Positions 7,801-13,646 of a DNA stretch of 17,110 bases are shown here, in pieces (positions within the stretch are counted from its first letter, which is position 1; every line of letters starts with the position of its first letter). This stretch comes from Acidobacteriota bacterium (GTDB lineage: Bacteria; Acidobacteriota; Vicinamibacteria; Vicinamibacterales; UBA8438). A program made the position numbers and the translations under genes. The notes beneath the pieces were generated by a model. The model was given only the letters and a program-made list of their open reading frames with translations, did no database searches and had not been told where the DNA came from. The DNA lies in the NCBI GenBank assembly GCA_011523485.1, contig WTGR01000306.1, positions 1 to 17,110 on the forward strand. The letters are read 5' to 3'.

Positions 7801-8696
7801 TGGAGCTGGTGGAGCGGTTGAGTCGTACCCCGATCTTCGAGTTCGTGTCGGTGGACAATCTGTTCCGAGCCATCGAATCCGGCCAGCAGGTGCGGTACGC
7901 GGCGCGGCAGGGAGTGGGCAGGGAAGGTGCGACCGTGGCCGTCGAGCTGCTCATCGAAGGCGGCATCGACTTCTCGACCGCGGACAACGGCGGCGGACAT
8001 CTGAAGGCGCCCGCCATCCTTGGTCTGGAGGAAGTGCTTCAGGGCGCTCCCACCACCCGCCGGACGTGGGCCCGCGAGCCGTCCGTCTGCATCCGCATAG
8101 AGGCGGCCGATTTCATGGCCATGGTGTCCGAAGACATCCTTCTGGCGCAGGGGTTGTTCCGGTTCCTGCTGGCCCCCGGCGGCCGGCACGACGGCGTTCC
8201 GGCCCACCGGCCGGCGGCGGGCATCCCGAGCGACACGCTGCAGCCGTTCGACAAGGCAATGCTGCTTCGACAGCATCCCCTGTTGGCGCGCGCCGCGCCG
8301 TCCGATCTGGTCGCGCTCCTGGCCGTAGGCCGCGAGGTGTCGTTCCGGGAAGGAGAGACGCTCTTCCGAGGCGACGACCTCGCGTCGCTCGGTCTCCTGC
8401 TCGATGGAGTCCTGCAGCTCGAGTCGGATGGCGCCGAGCCGGTGACCGTGGGACCCGGAGGCACTCTGCTGGTCGCGGAGATGCTCGCGGGCGCGTCGGC
8501 GGGATGGCGCGCGCGCGCGGTGCGGGGAGGGCGCATCCTGCGGGCGGAGCGAGACGACGTGTTCATGGTGCTTTCCGAGCGGATCGACCTGCTGCAGGAT
8601 TTCTTCAGCGGTGTTCTTTCGACCACGGCATTCACGCCGGCGGAACGCGGCGACGCGCCGTCGGGTCCCGACGCCGTCGACGCGGCTACGACCTGA
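4896..8696 (+). CDS. Npt/ATP-ADP-translocase-like MFS protein with HEAT repeats and two cNMP-binding-like domains
   Basis: This 1266-residue inner-membrane protein has three parts. Residues 1-420 are a polytopic nucleotide-transporter (NTT/Npt, MFS-like) domain with about ten to twelve hydrophobic segments and family-like stretches such as NILKPITRSQFITALG and RLFGFIGGGASLGGALGAG. Residues 440-960 are alpha-helical HEAT-type repeats, including LERALEERLQRILDRMYRLV. The C-terminus holds two cyclic-nucleotide-binding-like beta-barrels, about 968-1095 and 1120-1243, with phosphate-binding cassettes that lack the usual GE...R-[ST]-A pattern. Classical NTTs of intracellular bacteria exchange ATP and ADP and lack this tail; long HEAT-fused forms are known in free-living bacteria, with unsettled substrates. 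The ATG at 4896 has almost no ribosome-site spacing (AGG abuts it), so 4917 is an alternative start. An in-frame TGA at 4854 limits extension. Confidence 0.88.
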   Translation: MRALLHRMLGFVTSIRADETAPAALMFAYSFLAMTSYNILKPITRSQFITALGADNLPYVLFVAGILIGVVMHVYTNAVRRVPRQHVVPVTQGVIVGLLVVFWALLRTGAAWVTVAFYFFGLILGILLISQFWTLANDIFDARQAKRLFGFIGGGASLGGALGAGMTAAIVEEVGSEQLVLVSAVALAACAGIVLLLLRRHRVGEQTEFDASEQGVGSREAVSLLSESRPLQVLALTVGCAAAGAAVVDQQLNMAAEALRGDGGGDSIAAFLAQITAYLSIAGFIVQIALVSRIHRSAGIGVALLLLPIGFSASAALILFTGALWAVAGARVLGSTLRYTVDKTTREVLFIPLPTELRHRVKPFIDVTMDRIAKAVTAVLLLLLVQPWGLGLDWRQLSYASLAITGLWIVVSIRARREYLRSFRASIDARAITPDAVATSAGEAATVETLVEELSNPDETGVLYAIEMLEAMDKPHLVTPLLLRHESPSVRVRVLNALASGRSRLAERWQGVVERMVHDDDVDVRAAALTALASLANREAPAVGLRRGVDGGFRAGPGVPVPRGTADTMAGHLDDPEPGVAVAAAAVLARSREEGDVRLAVSTFQRLIDDTRDTAAAGRREAARALARTGTEDPRFRVLLVPLLHDHKVDVVLEAIRSARALGVSDGLFLPGLISRLGHRTLKHAARETLVGFGDEAIPALRYALENPHEHIWVKRHIPSTLALLPTRASMDALVSSLENADGFLRYKVITAIESIRRNHPALVAPRPAIEALLMQESTLYCNVLTLRHNLLDHAPAPHHTLLERALEERLQRILDRMYRLVGVLHEVGDVTAARRAMERGDGKRRAHAIEYLDNLLRGGVRKRIMPLIDETPVQAKVDHANHQIRTRPRDLQDTLAQLIHDADPVIAATAIHFAVGRVPGALTDDLEWVDAHRSSTHPSVSDTAAWALSKRNAAAGGVAPGTGGLPPVELVERLSRTPIFEFVSVDNLFRAIESGQQVRYAARQGVGREGATVAVELLIEGGIDFSTADNGGGHLKAPAILGLEEVLQGAPTTRRTWAREPSVCIRIEAADFMAMVSEDILLAQGLFRFLLAPGGRHDGVPAHRPAAGIPSDTLQPFDKAMLLRQHPLLARAAPSDLVALLAVGREVSFREGETLFRGDDLASLGLLLDGVLQLESDGAEPVTVGPGGTLLVAEMLAGASAGWRARAVRGGRILRAERDDVFMVLSERIDLLQDFFSGVLSTTAFTPAERGDAPSGPDAVDAATT

Positions 8697-8726
8697 CGGC
8701 CGCCGGCGCGGCGTCCCGTCGACAAT

Positions 8727-8731
8727 GGAGG
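8727..8731 (+). promoter_or_regulatory. Ribosome binding site favouring a TTG start at 8737
   Basis: GGAGG lies inside the first codons of the ATG-initiated version (ATG at 8725) and 5 bases before a TTG at 8737. Nothing like a ribosome site precedes the ATG. The TTG start also gives a cleaner signal peptide without Glu in its N-region, so TTG is preferred. Confidence 0.55.
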
Positions 8732-8736
8732 TTGCT

Positions 8737-9561
8737 TTGCGAGTCGCCAACTGCTCTTCGACTCTTGTCGTCGCGATGCTCTGCGCGGGGCCGATCCATG
8801 CTCAGGAATCGCCCGCCCCGACTCTCTCTCCGGAGGCGATGGAGGAGTTTCTGCTCAACGCCGAGCTGTCGAACGTCGAGACCATCGGGGTCGGCGTGAC
8901 CGGTTCGAGAAGGGCGGTTGCGTCGGACGGGCGATTGACCCACGACGTCCACATCCAGACCGTCGATGTGAGTCGATCGACGCTCGCGGTCGCCGGGGCC
9001 AGGGTCGAGCTCAACTTCAGGGACAGTTACGCCTACAACATCGCCGCCTATCGTCTCGCCGTCCTCCTGGGTATGGACAACGTGCCGATGTCGGTCCTGC
9101 GCACCGTCGACAACGAGCGGGCCGCGGTCACGTGGTGGGTCGATGACGTCGCCATGACCGAGCGGGAACGCACGGCGCAGCGGACATACGGACCGAACCC
9201 GGGACAGACCGTCGAGCAGTTCTACACGATGTACGTGTTCGACGAGCTGATTCAGAATCGGGACCGGAACCAGGGGAACATGCTGTGGACCAGCGATTGG
9301 AAGATGTGGCTCATCGACCATACCCGCGCGTTTCGCTTCCAGGTCGAAATAACGGACCCCGTCCGGCTGACCCGCATCCGCCGGGACCTGCTCGACAACC
9401 TGCGCGCCCTGACCCCGGAAGCCCTCGAAGACGCGACGGGTGACCATCTCAGCGGGACGCAGCGGGCGAGGTTGCTGGAGAGACGCGACCTTCTGTTGCG
9501 GCACTTCGACGATCGCATCGCCCGGCTGGGTGAAGCCTTAGTGATTCTCGACGGGGACTAG
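8737..9561 (+). CDS. Secreted atypical kinase-like protein (PI3/4K, HipA or FAM20-like catalytic loop)
   Basis: This 274-residue protein starts at TTG 8737 (ATG 8725 is the alternative, four residues longer). Residues 1-23 form a signal peptide, MRVANC then a hydrophobic stretch ending GPIHAQ, so the mature part should be periplasmic or outer-envelope. The C-terminal half has ELIQNRDRNQGNML (Asp176, Asn181) and MWLIDHTRAF (Asp194), which match the catalytic loop and metal-binding Asp of atypical kinases of the PI-kinase/HipA/FAM20 type. Upstream, RDSYAYNIAAYRLAVLLGMDNVP resembles the helix that normally carries a Glu before AAY, here Asn, and the beta strand expected to carry the ATP-binding Lys reads DVHIQTVDV with Gln. 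It may therefore be a pseudokinase or use another lysine. It lies 40 bases after the transporter-like gene and is probably co-transcribed. Its substrate is unknown. Confidence 0.68.
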   Translation: MRVANCSSTLVVAMLCAGPIHAQESPAPTLSPEAMEEFLLNAELSNVETIGVGVTGSRRAVASDGRLTHDVHIQTVDVSRSTLAVAGARVELNFRDSYAYNIAAYRLAVLLGMDNVPMSVLRTVDNERAAVTWWVDDVAMTERERTAQRTYGPNPGQTVEQFYTMYVFDELIQNRDRNQGNMLWTSDWKMWLIDHTRAFRFQVEITDPVRLTRIRRDLLDNLRALTPEALEDATGDHLSGTQRARLLERRDLLLRHFDDRIARLGEALVILDGD

Positions 9562-9565
9562 CGCC

Positions 9566-9595
9566 CCGAAACGCCTCGCTGGCTCGGCGTTTCGG
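9566..9595 (+). terminator. Perfect 10-bp stem-loop after the kinase-like gene
   Basis: CCGAAACGCC (9566-9575) pairs perfectly with GGCGTTTCGG (9586-9595) around a 10-base loop, starting four bases after the TAG stop. Position and strength suit transcription termination for the + strand block. A C-rich run rather than a T-tract follows, so it is not a canonical intrinsic terminator. Confidence 0.6.
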
Positions 9596-9615
9596 CCCAT
9601 CCCCCCCGCTCCAGA

Positions 9616-9661
9616 AGCCTGCGCCTCAGAACTCACTTCGTTGCGTTCTACGGCGCAGGCT
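9616..9661 (-). terminator. Long two-part stem-loop after argF
   Basis: AGCCTGCGCC (9616-9625) pairs perfectly with GGCGCAGGCT (9652-9661). After a 2x2 internal mismatch, AGAAC (9628-9632) pairs with GTTCT (9645-9649), leaving a 12-base loop. It lies one base beyond the argF stop, so it would end the arginine operon transcript. No T-tract is present. It carries the inverted 15-mer shared with the 4758-4784 hairpin, so it may instead be a REP-like element used as a terminator. Confidence 0.55.
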
Positions 9662-9662
9662 C

Positions 9663-10652
9663 CTAGTCTTCGAACAACATCACGAGCAGCGCCTTCTGGG
9701 TATGGAGGCGGTTCTCGGCCTGATCGAAGACGGCCGACGCCGGGCTGTCGAGCACCGAGTCGGTCACCTCCTCGCCTCGATGGGCGGGCAGGCAGTGCAG
9801 GAAGCAGGCGTCCGCCCCGGCGTGGGCCATGAGCGCATCGTTCACCTGGTACGGTGCGAAGAGGCGGCGGCGCTCGGCGACCTCCGCCTCCCGGCCCATC
9901 GACGTCCAGACGTCCGTGTAGACGGCGTCGGCGCCGCTGACCGCGGCCACGGGGTCGCGGAACCGGGTCAGCTCGGCGCCGTACCGGGCCACCCGCGCGA
10001 TGTCCCCGTCGATCCCCGGCGGCAGGTCGCACCCGTCCGGCGACGCCACCCGCACGTGGATGCCGAGCATGACCGCGGCTTGGGCGAACGAGGTCGCCAC
10101 GTTGTTGCCGTCGCCGACGAACGCCACGGTGCGCCCGCGCGGGTCGCCCCAGCGTTCCTTCAGGGTCAGGCAGTCGGCCAGCGCCTGGCAGGGATGCTCT
10201 TCGTTGCTCAGCGCGTTGATGACGCGAAACGAGGTGGTGGCCAGCGCCAGGTCGGTCAGGCGCGACTGCTCGTAGGTGCGGACCACGGCGCCGGCCACCC
10301 AGCGCTCGAGGCAGCGGCCGACGTCGGCCAGCGATTCCCGCTTCCCGAGGGCGACGTCCGCCGACGGGACGATGAAGTTGCCGCCCAGCTCCCGGATGGC
10401 GATCTCGAACGTCGAGCGGGTCCGCAGCGACGGCTTCTCGAAGAGCAGCGCCACGTAGGTGCCCTGCAGCGCCGCCGAGGTCGGGGCCTCCTTGCCCAGC
10501 GGCCGGTCGCGCTTGAGGGTGGCCGACAGGGCCAGACCGTGTTCCAGGTCGGCCGGCTCGAAATCGAGAATCGACAGGAAACAGCGTCCCTCGAGGCTGC
10601 CGGCGCCGTGCGGGCCGTGCGTCGTCGCGGGTGCGGGATGGTAGGTCGTCAC
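9663..10652 (-). CDS. argF: Ornithine carbamoyltransferase
   Basis: OTCase makes citrulline from ornithine and carbamoyl phosphate in the cytosol. The 329-residue product has the carbamoyl-phosphate motif FEKPSLRTRSTFE (71-83), HPCQALAD (153-160), DVWTSMG (247-253) for ornithine binding and HCLPAHRGEE (286-295). The DVWTSMG loop supports an ornithine enzyme rather than aspartate or N-acetylornithine carbamoyltransferase, although SLRTR replaces the common STRTR. The start is a GTG at 10652 (VTTYHPAP), with GAAGG eight bases upstream. The open frame continues far upstream, but that stretch is antisense-frame sequence inside argJ. It is the last gene of the operon, 11 bases after argJ, and ends against a strong stem-loop. 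Confidence 0.95.
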   Translation of the reverse strand: MTTYHPAPATTHGPHGAGSLEGRCFLSILDFEPADLEHGLALSATLKRDRPLGKEAPTSAALQGTYVALLFEKPSLRTRSTFEIAIRELGGNFIVPSADVALGKRESLADVGRCLERWVAGAVVRTYEQSRLTDLALATTSFRVINALSNEEHPCQALADCLTLKERWGDPRGRTVAFVGDGNNVATSFAQAAVMLGIHVRVASPDGCDLPPGIDGDIARVARYGAELTRFRDPVAAVSGADAVYTDVWTSMGREAEVAERRRLFAPYQVNDALMAHAGADACFLHCLPAHRGEEVTDSVLDSPASAVFDQAENRLHTQKALLVMLFED

Positions 10653-10663
10653 TGTCGGCGCCT

Positions 10664-11878
10664 TCAGGTGCGGTAGTCCGCGTTGATGTGCACGTACTCG
10701 GCGCTGAAGTCGCACGTCCACATCGTGGCCGCACCCGCGCCGCCCACGCCGAGATCGACGGCGACCTCGACCTCGTGTCCCTGCAGGTGCGCGGCGGCCT
10801 CGCGCTCGCGGTCGGCGAATATCGTCGTGCCGTCGTAGAGCGTGGCGGGCCCGATCCGCACGACGGTCCGGTCCGGATCGAACGCCACGCCGGCGCGCCC
10901 CGCCACCGCCACGAGCCGCCCCCAGTTCGGGTCGCCGCCGTTGAGCGCCGTCTTTACCAGCGGCGAGTTGGCGATGAGCCGCGCCGTACGCCGGGCGTCT
11001 TCCTTCGACGCGGCGCCGGTGACCCGCACGGTGACCAGCTTCGTCGCGCCTTCGCCGCCGCGCACGATCTCGCGGGCCAGCCCCGTGCACAGCGCGTGGA
11101 GGCCGGCCAGGAACGCGGGGTACGTCGCTTCGTCCATGCCGACGCCGCTCGCGCCGTTGGCCAGCATGAAGACCGTGTCGTTGGTCGACGGCTCGCCGTC
11201 CACGGTGATCGCGTTGAACGTGTCCCGCGCGACTTCCCGCAGGGCGCGATCGAGGGTCGCGGGATCGACGGCGGCGTCGGTGGTCAGGAACCCGAGCATC
11301 GTCGCCAAGTTCGGCTCGATCATCCCGGCGCCCTTGACCATGCCGCCGATCGTGAAGCTTCCCCACGGTGTCGCGACGTGCACCGCGGCTTCCTTGGGCG
11401 CGTTGTCGGTCGTCATGATCGCCTGGGCCGCGGCAAGGTGCGCGTTGCGGCTCAGGCTGCGCGCCGCCTCGTCGATGCCGGCCGCGACCTTCCCGGTGTC
11501 GAGCCGCATGCCGATGACGCCGGTCGACGCGATCAACGCGTGTTCCGGCTCGCAGCCGATCGCGCCGGCCGTGGCGGCGGCCATCGCGCGCGCGGCCTCC
11601 ATGCCCTCGGCGCCGGTGCAGGCGTTGGCGCACTTGCTGTTGACGGCGACTACCCGGGCGTAACCGCCGGAGCGGGCGAGTTGCTCGCGCGACACCACGA
11701 CCGGCGCCGCCACCGCGAGGTTGGTGGTGAACAGGCCGGCGGCGCTCGCCACGGCGTCCGAGACGAGGAGGGCGAGGTCCAGCCCGGACGGCTTCAGGCC
11801 GCACGCGACCCCGGCCGCCCGAAAGCCGGCGGGGGCCGTAATCCCGCCCGGCGCCGCGGTGATGGCCGGGGCGGTCAT
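10664..11878 (-). CDS. argJ: Glutamate N-acetyltransferase / ornithine acetyltransferase
   Basis: ArgJ moves the acetyl group from N-acetylornithine to glutamate, recycling it and releasing ornithine; some members also use acetyl-CoA. The 404-residue precursor has the self-cleavage motif KGAGMIEPNLATMLGF, cutting before Thr193 to give alpha and beta chains with Thr193 as nucleophile. The oxyanion-hole segment STGVIG (118-123), the conserved NSKCANACTG (80-89) and the C-terminal EYVHINADYRT are present. The ATG at 11878 overlaps the NAGS stop (ATGA), so translation is coupled. Whether it is bifunctional cannot be told from sequence; the neighbouring NAGS gene suggests that ArgJ mainly recycles acetyl groups. 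Confidence 0.95.
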   Translation of the reverse strand: MTAPAITAAPGGITAPAGFRAAGVACGLKPSGLDLALLVSDAVASAAGLFTTNLAVAAPVVVSREQLARSGGYARVVAVNSKCANACTGAEGMEAARAMAAATAGAIGCEPEHALIASTGVIGMRLDTGKVAAGIDEAARSLSRNAHLAAAQAIMTTDNAPKEAAVHVATPWGSFTIGGMVKGAGMIEPNLATMLGFLTTDAAVDPATLDRALREVARDTFNAITVDGEPSTNDTVFMLANGASGVGMDEATYPAFLAGLHALCTGLAREIVRGGEGATKLVTVRVTGAASKEDARRTARLIANSPLVKTALNGGDPNWGRLVAVAGRAGVAFDPDRTVVRIGPATLYDGTTIFADREREAAAHLQGHEVEVAVDLGVGGAGAATMWTCDFSAEYVHINADYRT

Positions 11879-12408
11879 CTCCACGCTCCCGCCGTCCGCT
11901 TCAGGTCGAGCACGACGGCGTATTGCCGGCAGCGCCGGAAGAGATCGCACGTCTGGCAGTCGGCCGCGATCTTCGCCGGCACCCACGGGTGCGGGACGAT
12001 GGAGAATCCGGCGCGCACGAACGGGCGCGCCTGGTGCGTGAAGGCGCACAGCCGCGGAAATCGCTGCGCCACCGCCTCGGCGATCAGGGCTTCGAGCAGG
12101 CGCCTCCCGACGCCGGTCCCGCGCCGCGGCCCCGCGACGACCAGCGATCGGACCTCCGCCACGGCGGGGCTCAGGCGGGCCAGCTCGCCGCAGCCGACGA
12201 CGTCGTCGCCGTCCGTCGCGACCAGGAAGCGCGGCACGTGCAGCTCCACCTCGCCGAGGGGCCGGGCGAGCAGATGGCCGGAAACGATGTTCTCGGTGAT
12301 GAGCTGGTAGACGCGGCCGGCGTCCTCGGCCGTCGCGGGCCGAATCGCGATCTCCCGGGCGCCCGGCGCCGAGGACACGGCGGTTGCGATCTGGGTCATG
12401 GTGGCCAT
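11875..12408 (-). CDS. Short GNAT-type N-acetylglutamate synthase
   Basis: This is a 177-residue GNAT acetyltransferase, inferred to acetylate glutamate with acetyl-CoA as the entry step of arginine synthesis. The fold starts at IAIRPATAEDAGRVYQLI; the acetyl-CoA loop is RRGTGVGRRLLEALI (Arg95-Ile109). A C-terminal cluster CQTCDLFRRC (Cys151, Cys154, Cys160) followed by YAVVLDL resembles short ArgA-like NAGS proteins of other phyla, which have a similar CxxC-C segment. It lacks the amino-acid-kinase domain of E. coli ArgA. Its position between argD and argJ supports the call. Start choice is open: ATG 12408 (used), ATG 12399, or GTG 12432, which would overlap the argD stop as GTGA. None has a clear ribosome site, so coupling to argD is likely. 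Confidence 0.82.
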   Translation of the reverse strand: MATMTQIATAVSSAPGAREIAIRPATAEDAGRVYQLITENIVSGHLLARPLGEVELHVPRFLVATDGDDVVGCGELARLSPAVAEVRSLVVAGPRRGTGVGRRLLEALIAEAVAQRFPRLCAFTHQARPFVRAGFSIVPHPWVPAKIAADCQTCDLFRRCRQYAVVLDLKRTAGAWR

Positions 12409-12428
12409 GGTCCGCGGTATCCGTCCCT

Positions 12429-13646
12429 TCACGCCCCGGGCAGCGCCGCGCCGGCGTCGTCGAGTGCGAGGCGCAGGCGCCGCAACCCGTCGTCCATGTC
12501 GTCGTCGGAGATGTCGAGCGGCGGCAGCAGCCGGACCACGGTGCCGGCGGTGCGGTTGATCAGCAGTCCGCGCGCGAGGGCGCAGTCGACCGCGCGGTCC
12601 GCCACCGCCCGGTCGACCTCGATGCCCCACATGAGTCCGTCCCCGCGCACCTCGTGAATGGCGCCGCTGTCCGCCACCAGTGCGTCGAGGCCCTGCCGGA
12701 AGCGGCGGCCGGCGGTCGCCACGCGTTCGATGAGACCGTTGTCGAGGGCGTCGAGAAAGACCAGCGCCGCGCGGCACGCCAGCAGGTTCCCGCCGTAGGT
12801 GGTGCCGTGATCGCCGTAGGACACCGCCGCGGCGACCGCCTCGCTCATGAGCGCCGCGGCGACCGGAAAGCCGCCCCCCAGCGACTTGCCGACGGACATC
12901 AGGTCGGGAGTCAGCCCGAGGGCTGCGCTGTAGAACGGCCGGCCCGTGCGCCCCAGGCCGCACTGCACCTCGTCGGCTATCAGCAGCGTCCCCGTCGCCT
13001 CGCATGCCTCGGCGATGGCCCCCGCGGTCGCCCGCGGAATCGGTCGTACGCCGCCCTCGCCCTGGATCGGTTCGACGACGACGGCCGCGGTCCGCCCGGT
13101 GACGGCGACGCGCACGCCGTCCGGATCGGTCGGCGAGACGAACCGCACGCCGGGCAGCAGCGGCGCGAACGGGGTCCGGTACGGCTCGCCGGCCGTCACC
13201 GACAGCGAGCCGAACGTACGGCCGTGGAACGCGCCCTCGAACGCGACGATCTCGTGGCGCTCGTCCGCGCCCTGCGTCCGCCAGTAGCGGCGGGCGAACT
13301 TGAGGCACGCTTCTACCGCCTCGGTCCCGCTGTTGCAGAAGAATGCGCGCGGCAGCCCGGAGAGCCGCGCCAGACGCTCGGCCACCTCGCCCTGCAACGG
13401 GTGGAAGAAGAGGTTGGAGACGTGCAGCAGCTCGCCGGCCTGCGCGGCCAGCGCGTCCGCCAGCCCGCGATGCGCGTGACCGAGCGAGGCGACCCCGATG
13501 CCCGAGAGCAGGTCGAGGTACTCGCGCCCTTCCGTATCGACCAGGCGCGATCCGCTGCCGCGCACGAACACCACCGGGTGCCGCTTGTAGTTCTGCAGCA
13601 CATGCGCGGCCTCGACCGCCTTGACCGCCTCTGCCCTCGTCGTCAT
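12429..13646 (-). CDS. argD: Acetylornithine aminotransferase
   Basis: ArgD is a PLP enzyme that transaminates N-acetylglutamate semialdehyde to N-acetylornithine; such enzymes often also serve lysine synthesis. The 405-residue product is full length. PLP-binding features include CNSGTEA (104-110), FEGAFHGRTFG (136-146), ADEVQCGLGRTG (224-235) and the Schiff-base lysine in SVGKSLGGG (Lys254), with GTTYGGN near 281-287. The ATG at 13646 overlaps the argB stop by ATGA. The annotation as argD rather than another class-III aminotransferase rests mainly on its place inside the arg operon and the full motif set. Confidence 0.93.
   Translation of the reverse strand: MTTRAEAVKAVEAAHVLQNYKRHPVVFVRGSGSRLVDTEGREYLDLLSGIGVASLGHAHRGLADALAAQAGELLHVSNLFFHPLQGEVAERLARLSGLPRAFFCNSGTEAVEACLKFARRYWRTQGADERHEIVAFEGAFHGRTFGSLSVTAGEPYRTPFAPLLPGVRFVSPTDPDGVRVAVTGRTAAVVVEPIQGEGGVRPIPRATAGAIAEACEATGTLLIADEVQCGLGRTGRPFYSAALGLTPDLMSVGKSLGGGFPVAAALMSEAVAAAVSYGDHGTTYGGNLLACRAALVFLDALDNGLIERVATAGRRFRQGLDALVADSGAIHEVRGDGLMWGIEVDRAVADRAVDCALARGLLINRTAGTVVRLLPPLDISDDDMDDGLRRLRLALDDAGAALPGA

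Noticed and set aside
6480..8750. Long - strand open frame (756 codons) opposite the HEAT/cNMP part
   Set aside because: Low-complexity, R/H/Q-rich product with no recognisable domain; the + strand frame matches known families throughout.
10652..10663. Possible separate regulatory site between argJ and argF
   Set aside because: Only 11 bases, explained by the argF ribosome site and close operon packing.
9702..10676. + strand open frame opposite argF
   Set aside because: Antisense shadow of a well conserved OTCase; product lacks domain features.
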